Origin: Pseudomonadota bacterium
GTDB taxonomy: Bacteria > Desulfobacterota > Desulfobacteria > Desulfobacterales > RPRI01
DNA length: 64,000 bases
Assembly (NCBI GenBank): GCA_018830925.1
Contig: JAHJRK010000203.1
Coordinates: forward strand, 21,097-85,096
Direction: 5' to 3'
Shown: positions 8,028 through 14,775 of the stretch, one piece after another
How positions within the stretch are numbered: the first letter of the stretch is position 1
Layout: every line of letters starts with the position of its first letter
Made by a program: the position numbers and the translations under genes
The notes under the pieces: generated by a model
The model's input: only the letters and a program-made list of their open reading frames with translations
The model's database searches: none
What the model was told of the DNA's origin: nothing

Positions 8028-8875
8028 ATAAAATCATACAAAAAATCGATTCTCTGAGTCCTGTTTCCTTTACGGGCAGCAGGATTATGGCTATCATCTC
8101 CAATCCCAACAGTTCTCTGTCGGAGATAGTCGATGTTATCAAGTACGATCAGGTTATGACCGCGAATCTTCTCAGGATATGCAACTCAGCTTACTTCGGT
8201 TTGAGAACAAAAGTCGTATCCGTCAGACAGGCGATCGCCTACCTCGGAATGAATAATATAGCCGGCGCCGTGATGATGGGACACTTCTCAAAAAATTTCA
8301 CCGCTGCCCAGAAAGGTTATGATCTGGGTGAAGGCGAGCTGTGGAAATATTCGGTCTCTTCGGCGCTCATCGCCAAGAGTCTGGCGGAAAAACAACGTCT
8401 TAATAACATACCCTGTCTTTTCACATCGGCGCTGTTGAAAGATATAGGCAAGATAATATTAAGCACTCACATCAAAGAAGCATTTCAAAAAATTGTATTA
8501 TGCGTGCAGAATGAAGGGATGACATTTCTTGATGCGGAAAAGAAGATAATTGGAATCGATCATGCCGAATTGGGCGCCAGGGTCGCTGAAAAATGGAGAT
8601 TCAGTCCGGAGATGGTGTTTATTATCAGGAACCATCATGATCCCCTGAAGATTCTGCTCGAGGATGATCTTTCAATTCCGATCATTTATCTGGCCGATAC
8701 AATATGCATGATGGTCGGAATCGGTGGAGGGGCGGACGGGCTCGCATACAGGTATTATCAGGAAGTAATGAGCCGGTTGAATTTTACGGATATCGATTTG
8801 CAGAAAACAATTGCCGATTTCTGGGGACAGATTAAGGCGGTTGAGGAAATGGTTAATATGTCGGGAGGGAATTAA
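8018..8875 (+). CDS. HDOD-domain protein
   Basis: A 285-residue protein made almost wholly of an HDOD domain, a non-catalytic relative of HD phosphohydrolases used as a signalling or scaffold module. Typical segments are 'MAIISNPNSSLSEIVDVI', 'LLRICNSAYFGL', 'VSVRQAIAYLGMNNI' and 'IGIDHAELGARVAEKW', then 'IIRNHH'. The HD position reads 'ALLKDIGK', so the His is replaced, as expected for HDOD rather than HD-GYP. It overlaps cheD by ten bases. Homologues often lie in chemotaxis or two-component operons; its exact job here is unknown. Confidence 0.88.
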   Translation: MDIDKIIQKIDSLSPVSFTGSRIMAIISNPNSSLSEIVDVIKYDQVMTANLLRICNSAYFGLRTKVVSVRQAIAYLGMNNIAGAVMMGHFSKNFTAAQKGYDLGEGELWKYSVSSALIAKSLAEKQRLNNIPCLFTSALLKDIGKIILSTHIKEAFQKIVLCVQNEGMTFLDAEKKIIGIDHAELGARVAEKWRFSPEMVFIIRNHHDPLKILLEDDLSIPIIYLADTICMMVGIGGGADGLAYRYYQEVMSRLNFTDIDLQKTIADFWGQIKAVEEMVNMSGGN

Positions 8876-8876
8876 A

Positions 8877-9305
8877 ATGTCATTTAATGTTCTGATAGTT
8901 GATGATTCTTCGTCAATGCGGGCGGTAATAAAAAGGACAATCAAGTTATCCGGATTTGATGTCGGTGAGTACTTTGAGGCGGAAGATGGCAGGGAAGCTT
9001 TGGAACTGCTTTCAAATAAATGGGTCGATATCGTTTTATCCGATATAAATATGCCCAATATGACCGGCATGGAACTTATAGCAGAGATGAAAAAAAACGA
9101 ACTGCTCAGTTCGATTCCCGTGATACTGGTAACAACTGAAGGAAGTGAAAAAAAAATACAGGAATCGATCCGGCTGGGAGCAAACAAATATATCAAAAAA
9201 CCGTTTTTCCCGGAAGAAATAATAAAAGCATTGCGCAGTTTAATGGGAGAGGAGGTCTGTGATGTCAGAGGAGATGATGAAAGCAATGCATCAGGCGATT
9301 TCTGA
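8877..9305 (+). CDS. CheY-like single-domain response regulator
   Basis: A 142-residue receiver protein. Acidic pair D9/D10, phospho-acceptor Asp56 in 'DIVLSDINMP', T86/T87 in 'ILVTTEGS' and Lys108 in 'YIKKPF' are all in place. The ATG at 8877 follows GGGAGGGA at once after the HDOD stop; an in-frame ATG at 8811 lies inside the HDOD gene and is not favoured. The last 44 bases overlap the CheX-like gene, adding a short charged tail after the receiver fold. A second, more canonical CheY is encoded at 12112, so this one may serve CheX or another output (inference). Confidence 0.9.
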   Translation: MSFNVLIVDDSSSMRAVIKRTIKLSGFDVGEYFEAEDGREALELLSNKWVDIVLSDINMPNMTGMELIAEMKKNELLSSIPVILVTTEGSEKKIQESIRLGANKYIKKPFFPEEIIKALRSLMGEEVCDVRGDDESNASGDF

Positions 9306-9744
9306 TGTGATGAATAAGATGTTCTTTCTGTCGCTGCAGATCAATGAAAAGGCTCTTGCCCTTAGTGAATGGTTTTCAGGCAAACATCCTCTGGTCGGAG
9401 CAACCATAAATTTTACAGGCCCTTCGTCAGGTTATTCATACCTGTTGATACCGGCAGAAGTTGCTAGGGAGATAACCGCCAACTTTTTGGGTGTTTCTGA
9501 AAAAGCCATAAGCGAAAAACAGGAAAAAGATACCGTTAAAGAGGCCCTGAACATGATTGCCGGCCGCATGTTTTCACAATTCGACGCGAAAGGGGCCTTC
9601 CAGACAGGCATCCCCGAATTGATCAATGAAAGCGGGCTCGTGGCCGGTCAGCTTGACAGCTTTAATAACGGAGCCATTTTCATTGAGACGGAGCATAGCC
9701 ATATGGCGGCCGGAATAGTTATGAAACAGGTGGATAGGCTATAG
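9262..9744 (+). CDS. CheX/CheC-family CheY-phosphate phosphatase-like protein
   Basis: A 160-residue protein with the CheX-like fold. 'EALNMIAGRM' carries the Glu-x-x-Asn pair used by CheC/CheX/FliY phosphatases to dephosphorylate CheY-P. Only one such motif is seen, as in CheX. The ATG at 9262 has AGGAGG six bases upstream and is chosen over the adjoining GTG at 9259; the gene overlaps the preceding CheY-like gene by 44 bases. Its final codons (VDRL, stop TAG) are read from the beginning of the family D repeat array, so the repeat sets the C-terminal end. cheZ is also present, giving two different phosphatase types in one operon. Confidence 0.8.
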   Translation: MSEEMMKAMHQAISDVMNKMFFLSLQINEKALALSEWFSGKHPLVGATINFTGPSSGYSYLLIPAEVAREITANFLGVSEKAISEKQEKDTVKEALNMIAGRMFSQFDAKGAFQTGIPELINESGLVAGQLDSFNNGAIFIETEHSHMAAGIVMKQVDRL

Positions 9745-9840
9745 ACTGATAGGCTGAAGGCGGATAGGTTGTAGGGTGATAAGCTGTAGACTGTAGACTA
9801 ATAGCCTACAGCCTAACAGCCTAACAGCCTACAACCTAAA
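9731..9840. repeat. Heptamer-like array (family D) between cheX-like gene and cheB
   Basis: 'ggtggataggctatagactg' onward carries GGCTGTA/GACTGTA-type units, switching to inverted 'gcctacagcctaacagccta'. It overlaps the last codons of the preceding gene. Confidence 0.85.
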
Positions 9841-9859
9841 ATAAAAGGAAGGTTGCTGG

Positions 9860-10909
9860 ATGGGGAAAAAAATAAAAGTATTGATTGTTGATGATTCGGC
9901 CGTGGTCAGAAAAGTATTTACAGAGGAGCTTTCCAGGGAAGCGGATATTGAAGTAGTCGGCACGGCGCCCGATCCTTATGTGGCCAGGGATAAAATAGCG
10001 AAATTGAATCCCGACGTGATAACGCTTGATATAGAAATGCCGAGAATGGATGGAATCACTTTCTTAAGAAAGTTAATGCGCTATTATCCGCTTCCTGTCA
10101 TCATCGTCAGTTCATTGACACAAAAGGGTGGAAAAATGGCCATGGAGGCTTTAGCCATTGGAGCGCTTGAAGTGATGTCGAAACCTTCAAGCGCGTATTC
10201 CGTAGGCGAGATGAGCGTGCAGTTGATCGACAAGATCAGGGCCGTCGCGGGAATCAAGGTAAAATCCACGGGTTCGGCCAATGCCGAAGGGAACATACAG
10301 GAGAATAAGATGCCGAAAGCCCTGGGTGAAACGACCAACAAGATAATTGCAATCGGCGCTTCGACAGGGGGAACGGAAGCATTGAAAGTTGTGCTTACGG
10401 GAATGCCGCCGAATGCCCCCGGAATTCTTGCAGTCCAGCATATGCCGGCACATTTTACTACGGCATTTGCTGAAAGGTTGAACCAACTAAGCGCAATTAC
10501 CGTCAGGGAGGCCTGTGACGGTGATTCTCTTGTAAACGGAACGGCGCTTATTGCGCCGGGGAATTATCATATGCTGTTGAGAAAGAGCGGCGCCAGGTAT
10601 TATGTTCAGGTTAAAACCGGTCCGCTGGTGCATCATCAGCGCCCGTCCGCCGATGTTCTGTTCTCTTCCGTTGCCGAATATGCCGGCACCAATGCAGCCG
10701 GCGTTATCCTGACGGGGATGGGAGCGGACGGCGCCAAAGGGTTGTTGAAAATGAGGGAAGCCGGAGCGCGAACCGTGGCACAGGATGAAAAGAGTTGTGT
10801 TGTTTTCGGCATGCCGAAGGAAGCCATCAAACTCGGTGCGGCTGAAAAGGTGGTTCCATTGAATAATATCGGGGTGACGGTACTGGGTATGATTGCCGGA
10901 GAGCGGTGA
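9860..10909 (+). CDS. cheB: Chemoreceptor methylesterase/response regulator CheB
   Basis: A 349-residue CheB, which removes methyl groups from chemoreceptors when phosphorylated by CheA. The receiver domain (1-125) has Asp57 in 'DVITLDIEMP' and 'VMSKPSSAY' with the conserved Lys. After a linker the esterase domain shows the triad Ser168 ('IGASTGGTEA'), His194 ('VQHMPAHF') and Asp290 ('LTGMGADGAKG'). Length is normal. AAAAGGAAGG precedes the ATG. It sits in the chemotaxis operon after a family D repeat, and its stop codon abuts 'tgacgacttcgtaa', which resembles the left end of element A. Confidence 0.97.
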   Translation: MGKKIKVLIVDDSAVVRKVFTEELSREADIEVVGTAPDPYVARDKIAKLNPDVITLDIEMPRMDGITFLRKLMRYYPLPVIIVSSLTQKGGKMAMEALAIGALEVMSKPSSAYSVGEMSVQLIDKIRAVAGIKVKSTGSANAEGNIQENKMPKALGETTNKIIAIGASTGGTEALKVVLTGMPPNAPGILAVQHMPAHFTTAFAERLNQLSAITVREACDGDSLVNGTALIAPGNYHMLLRKSGARYYVQVKTGPLVHHQRPSADVLFSSVAEYAGTNAAGVILTGMGADGAKGLLKMREAGARTVAQDEKSCVVFGMPKEAIKLGAAEKVVPLNNIGVTVLGMIAGER

Positions 10910-10916
10910 CGACTTC

Positions 10917-11178
10917 GTAACTACTAAGGTAGTTAGACTGTAGGCTGTAGACTGTTAGTCTGAAGAAAGATAGGCTGAAGGCTATAGACTGTTAGACTGT
11001 AGGAATTATCCCTAACTCCGATAAACGGGATAAGTAAGTTTACAAGATTATTTCTTGCCACTCTTTTAAGTACCCCCTTGAGGAGTAGAAAAACGCAGGA
11101 AATAATCTCTTACTTACTAAAAGCCTACAGACTAACAGTCTACAGCCTAAATACCTTCGGCCTACAGTCTAAACAACC
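10917..11178. repeat. Family D arrays around a nested hairpin segment, cheB-cheZ gap
   Basis: Left array 10930-11002 (ggctgtagactgttag units), then a nested segment 11014-11118, then right array 11119-11175 (gcctacagactaacag units). The outer parts closely resemble 54345-54490, where the nested segment is missing. Confidence 0.8.
11014..11118. repeat. Nested hairpin segment with 'ccgataaacgggataagta'
   Basis: Arms AAGTAAG/CTTACTT and AGATTATTTC/GAAATAATCT face each other around a loop containing gtacccccttgagg (11070-11083), the inverse of part of the 27-bp repeat at 2758-2771. A cousin with the same 'ccgataaacgggataagta' edge lies at 31625-31697. Confidence 0.65.
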
Positions 11179-11214
11179 TGAGTAGTAACGGAGAGCAAAG
11201 GAGAAGATGATAAA

Positions 11215-12000
11215 ATGTCAGAACGGTTGAAAAAGAAAATTTTAAATGTTGTTAACGGAAAGCTTTCAGAAGCTGAGATAGTGGAAGTAGTCCGTTTTAT
11301 TAAACAAGTGGCATCGAGCAATCTGTATGAAGACGAGCAATTTTTCAAGGAGATTGCTTATGAAATGACCGGGGCAGTCAAGGAACTGGCTCTGCTGGTG
11401 ATTGATTTCAGGCGGGATTTAAAGAATAAAGTTCATCCCGAATTGAATGATCTGGCAACAAAATATATTCCCGAAGCAGCCGACCAGCTTGAGGGTATTA
11501 TTGAAACTACCGAAAAAGCCGCCAACAAGATCATGGATAATCTCGATTTGCTGCAGGAACAGACCACGAAAATGGAAGGTATTGTTGCCTCTTTCAAATC
11601 CGGAAAGATGAGAGTGCCGGGGAAGAATATGGAATCTATTGAGGTTGATATTGATCCTCAACTTGTTGAAAAGATAACGCCTCTGCTTGATCACATTGAA
11701 ATAACTGAACAAAATAACACGGCATTGATAACGGATATGTTTGTTCAAATGAGCTTTCAGGACCTGACCGGTCAACGCATTAAAAAGATTATGACTCTTG
11801 TACATCAGATGGAGGAAAAGCTGAAAAAAATGGTTGTCTGTTTCGGGGTAAAACTTTCAGCAAAGGAGAAGAATCCTGATATTTCCTCTGAGGAATTACA
11901 GCGGGTAGTTGATGAAAAGGTGTTTGCGCTGTCAGGCCCACAGAAGGCAGGGCAGGGGCTTGACCAGGGGGATATCGACAGTCTCCTGGCAAGTTTATAA
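11215..12000 (+). CDS. cheZ: Protein phosphatase CheZ
   Basis: A 261-residue, almost all-helical protein. 'MSFQDLTGQRIKKIM' (near residues 180-195) contains the Asp and Gln used by CheZ to remove phosphate from CheY-P, and the C-terminal 'GLDQGDIDSLLASL' resembles the CheY-binding tail helix. A 60-residue N-terminal helical extension precedes the four-helix core. AAAGGAGAAG lies ahead of the ATG at 11215. It follows cheB after a 305-base repeat-filled gap and precedes the canonical cheY, a usual pairing. Confidence 0.9.
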   Translation: MSERLKKKILNVVNGKLSEAEIVEVVRFIKQVASSNLYEDEQFFKEIAYEMTGAVKELALLVIDFRRDLKNKVHPELNDLATKYIPEAADQLEGIIETTEKAANKIMDNLDLLQEQTTKMEGIVASFKSGKMRVPGKNMESIEVDIDPQLVEKITPLLDHIEITEQNNTALITDMFVQMSFQDLTGQRIKKIMTLVHQMEEKLKKMVVCFGVKLSAKEKNPDISSEELQRVVDEKVFALSGPQKAGQGLDQGDIDSLLASL

Positions 12001-12001
12001 T

Positions 12002-12090
12002 TGGTAACTGAACCGGTGGGTAGACTGAAGGCTGCAGGCTGTTAGGTAAAACTAAAAAACTAATAGCTTAAGGCCTAATAGACTAATTGT
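12002..12090. repeat. Heptamer-like array (family D) between cheZ and cheY
   Basis: 'ggtgggtagactgaaggctg' then 'caggctgttagg' switching to inverted 'ctaatagcttaaggcctaat'; more diverged than other arrays. Confidence 0.65.
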
Positions 12091-12111
12091 ATGATATGTA
12101 AAGGATGATGG

Positions 12112-12489
12112 ATGATGGATTTAAACATGAAGGTTCTTATTGTTGACGATTTTGCCACGATGAGAAGAATCATAAAAAACATCTTAAAGCAGACCGGGTT
12201 TACCAATATTTTTGAAGCCGAAGATGGTAAAAGCGCTTTAAAGATGCTTCAGAACGATAAATTCGATCTGATATTGTGTGACTGGAATATGCCCGAAATG
12301 CCGGGAATAGAGTTGCTGGGCAAGGTACGGGCTGATGAACAATTGAAGGGCATACCCTTTGTGATGGTTACGGCCGAGGCTCAGAAGGAGAATATTATCG
12401 CGGCGGTCAAAGCCGGCGTAAACAGCTATATCGTAAAACCGTTTACTGCTGAAATCGTTGAACAAAAACTGAAAAAACTTTTCGTCTGA
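12112..12489 (+). CDS. cheY: Chemotaxis response regulator CheY
   Basis: A 125-residue receiver domain closely matching classical CheY, which binds the FliM switch protein when phosphorylated. D12/D13, Asp57 in 'DLILCDWNMP', Thr87 in 'FVMVTAEA' and Lys109 in 'YIVKPF' are present; the 'WNMP' and 'TAEAQKENI' stretches are CheY hallmarks. AAGGA stands before the ATG at 12112; another ATG follows at 12115. FliM in this window carries the matching N-terminal CheY-binding peptide. Confidence 0.97.
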   Translation: MMDLNMKVLIVDDFATMRRIIKNILKQTGFTNIFEAEDGKSALKMLQNDKFDLILCDWNMPEMPGIELLGKVRADEQLKGIPFVMVTAEAQKENIIAAVKAGVNSYIVKPFTAEIVEQKLKKLFV

Positions 12490-12588
12490 TTTTTTTCTTT
12501 ATTTTAAACAACGAATTAAGTATGATTATTCACGTCGGGCTCGGTGAAAAACATGAAGTCCGGGGACGAAGATAAAGGAGGGTCAATT

Positions 12589-12987
12589 ATGGATATAAAA
12601 AAAATAAATCAGGTGGGACAACTGCGGCCGTCAGCTTTTGACGGGATAACTAACGATAAGGGTTTTAAGCAGATCTTTGACCGGAAGCTTTCCGAAGTCA
12701 ACAGTATTGCTAGCCCGACTTCTGCTGATCCTAAGACCGATTTGCTTGACCATAGTGATAAAGTGCTTGATCTTTTAGATGATTACGCAAAAGAATTGGG
12801 TAATCCGCTAAAGACATTAAAAGAGATTGAACCGATAGTTTCCCGTATCGAAAAAGAGGTTGACCTTATCGAATCGAAGGCAGCAGGAATTGTTCATCAA
12901 GACAGGGAATTTGAACGATTCGTCAGAGACCTGTCAGTTACCGCACAAGTTGCCGTATTGAAGTTTCAGCGGGGAGATTATTTATAG
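12589..12987 (+). CDS. Small protein of unknown function in flagellar cluster
   Basis: A 132-residue protein I do not recognise. It is charged and mostly helical: a low-complexity N-terminal 60 residues ('SIASPTSADPKTDLLDH'), then helices 'VLDLLDDYAKELGNPLKTLK' and 'VSRIEKEVDLIESKA', ending 'VLKFQRGDYL'. No signal peptide or membrane segment. The ATG at 12589 has AAAGGAGGG upstream; an in-frame ATG at 12544 lies before that ribosome site. It sits between cheY and a sigma-54 activator gene, suggesting a flagellar or regulatory accessory role, without direct evidence. Confidence 0.8.
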   Translation: MDIKKINQVGQLRPSAFDGITNDKGFKQIFDRKLSEVNSIASPTSADPKTDLLDHSDKVLDLLDDYAKELGNPLKTLKEIEPIVSRIEKEVDLIESKAAGIVHQDREFERFVRDLSVTAQVAVLKFQRGDYL

Positions 12988-13046
12988 GGTAACCATTCCG
13001 CCTTTGCCTCCTTGAACCTTGGAAGTTGCAAAAAAGGTAAAATGAT

Positions 13047-14432
13047 ATGGAAAAAATTCTGGTCGTAGAAGACAATCTTTTTGAGGCAAAAATAATCGTG
13101 AGTGTCTTAAAAGGAAAAGGCTATGAAGCGTCGTTAGCTTCAGACGGGGTGACCGGAATAAGGGAACTGGAGAACAATTCATATGATCTGGTGCTCACCG
13201 ATCTCATAATGCCCGATCTGGACGGAATGGGTGTACTCAACCATGTTGTTAACAAGTGCCCTAAGACCAAGTGCATCATCCTCACCGGCCATGCAACCAT
13301 AAAGAGTTCCGTTGAGGCGATTAAACAGGGGGCCTTTGATTATATTACAAAGCCCATTGCGTCAACCGAACTTCTCCTGGTCGTAGAGAAAGCCCTTCAA
13401 TTTAAGAATCTTGAAGAAGAAAATATCCGGCTTAAAAGAGAGTTGAAAAAAAGGTATTCGCGTACCAATATTATCGGTACCAGCAAGGCTATGGAGAATG
13501 TATTCGGCCTGATTGAAAAAGTGGCCGATACGGACATTACGGTACTCATTCAGGGTCCAAGCGGTACAGGCAAGGAATTGATTGCAAGGGCTATTCATTA
13601 TGACAGCGACCGGGGGGAGAAGCCTCTGGTGGTTATCAATTGTGGCGCGATTCCCGAAGCCTTGCTGGAGAGTGAGCTGTTCGGACATGAAAAAGGATCG
13701 TTTACCGGAGCCCACAAGAGCCGGGTTGGCAGGTTTGAAATGGCAAACGGAGGCACCATATTTCTGGATGAGATAGGGGAGATGAGCCCGGCATTGCAGG
13801 TAAAACTGCTAAGAGTGCTTCAGGATCAGCGGTTTGAAAGGGTCGGCGGAACCAAAACCATTCATGTTGACGTACGCATTATCGCGGCTACCAACAAAAA
13901 CTTAACGGTTGCAATTAACAACAACACATTCCGGGAGGACCTTTATTACAGGTTGAATGTGATCATGATCAAGGCTCCTCCATTGAAACAGCGTAAATCC
14001 GATATCCCTTTACTCGTCAACTATTTTATGAAGAAATTTCAAAAAAAAGACAAAGAAACAATCACGGGGTTCAGCCCCGATGCTATGAATGCCATGCTTG
14101 AGTTCGTCTGGCCCGGGAACGTCAGAGAGCTTGAAAATGTTATAAGGCAATTAGTTGTCCTTTGTGAGAACCCGATCGTAGAGTTTGAAGATCTTCCGGA
14201 ACATATTCAGCAAACGGAAATATCAGTTACCAGGAGCGAAGCTGCACAATTCCTTGAAGAGGGCCTTTCCCTTGATAATGCGGTTAAAGTCTACGAAAGA
14301 AAGCTCATAATTGAAGCCATGGAAAAGAGTAATGGAATTAAAGCAAAGGCTGCAAAGCTGCTCAATATTAAAAGAACCACGCTTGTCGAGAAGATGAAAA
14401 AGCAGAACTTTTCCAAATCAGTCTGCGCATGA
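13047..14432 (+). CDS. Sigma-54-dependent response regulator (NtrC family), flagellar activator candidate
   Basis: A 461-residue activator: receiver domain (1-120) with Asp52 in 'DLVLTDLIMP' and Lys in 'YITKPI'; AAA+ domain with Walker A 'GPSGTGKELIARAIH', sigma-54 contact loop 'GSFTGAHKSR' (a variant of GAFTGA), Walker B 'GGTIFLDEIGEM' and 'FREDLYYRLNV'; and a Fis-type DNA-binding helix pair at the end ('AKAAKLLNIKRTTLVEKM'). It would drive the sigma-54 promoters of this cluster, like FlrC/FlgR (inference from context). No histidine kinase gene lies beside it. AAAAAGG precedes the ATG. Confidence 0.95.
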   Translation: MEKILVVEDNLFEAKIIVSVLKGKGYEASLASDGVTGIRELENNSYDLVLTDLIMPDLDGMGVLNHVVNKCPKTKCIILTGHATIKSSVEAIKQGAFDYITKPIASTELLLVVEKALQFKNLEEENIRLKRELKKRYSRTNIIGTSKAMENVFGLIEKVADTDITVLIQGPSGTGKELIARAIHYDSDRGEKPLVVINCGAIPEALLESELFGHEKGSFTGAHKSRVGRFEMANGGTIFLDEIGEMSPALQVKLLRVLQDQRFERVGGTKTIHVDVRIIAATNKNLTVAINNNTFREDLYYRLNVIMIKAPPLKQRKSDIPLLVNYFMKKFQKKDKETITGFSPDAMNAMLEFVWPGNVRELENVIRQLVVLCENPIVEFEDLPEHIQQTEISVTRSEAAQFLEEGLSLDNAVKVYERKLIIEAMEKSNGIKAKAAKLLNIKRTTLVEKMKKQNFSKSVCA

Positions 14433-14754
14433 TCAGGGGACGAAGAGCGAATATAGAATGTCGAATATCGATGTTCGAGGTACGAGAAAGGCTTAAAGTG
14501 TGAAGCGAAAGCCGTGAATCGTAAATCGTGAATCGATCAACGAACCACGAACGACGAAGTCCGATGTCCGAAATTCGATGTACGAAGTCCGATATTCGAT
14601 TCATGGCCACTGACCACCGATAAGTTTTATCGTCAAAGTAATGACATCCCACCATATACTATCTCGTCACAGATCCAATATTCAACATCTTATAATAATT
14701 ATAAATAGCAGATAATATGTGCTTTGTCTGGGGCTTTATCCCATTGGCATAGTA
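14433..14754. other. Gap with 'tcgaatatcgaat'-type short repeats
   Basis: No gene seen. 14445-14605 is a string of related words such as 'gaatgtcgaatatcgatg', 'cgtgaatcgtaaatcgtg' and 'cgaagtccgatgtccgaa', a loose repeat family also present near 4380-4410. The right part is AT-rich and ends at a sigma-54-like site. Confidence 0.65.
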
Positions 14755-14770
14755 ATTGCTCGTTACCTCT
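14755..14770 (+). promoter_or_regulatory. Sigma-54-type site before the AMIN/TPR gene
   Basis: TGGCATAGTAATTGCT with exact GG-N10-GC spacing. The predicted start (near 14781) falls just inside the reading frame that begins at 14776, so either the gene starts later or the site is used differently. Confidence 0.6.
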
Positions 14771-14775
14771 GATAT

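Noticed and set aside
8018..8875. Active HD-type phosphodiesterase
   Set aside because: The HD position reads KD and other metal ligands are missing; this is normal for the non-catalytic HDOD family and not a special loss.
11018..11025. Sigma-28 -10 box (CCGATAA) here and at 31625
   Set aside because: Both lie in the nested repeat segment and no TAAA-type -35 box stands 15 bases upstream.
13047..14432. Defective sigma-54 contact loop in the first activator (GSFTGA)
   Set aside because: The Thr and following residues are kept and Ser at this position occurs in working activators, so it is not treated as a defect.
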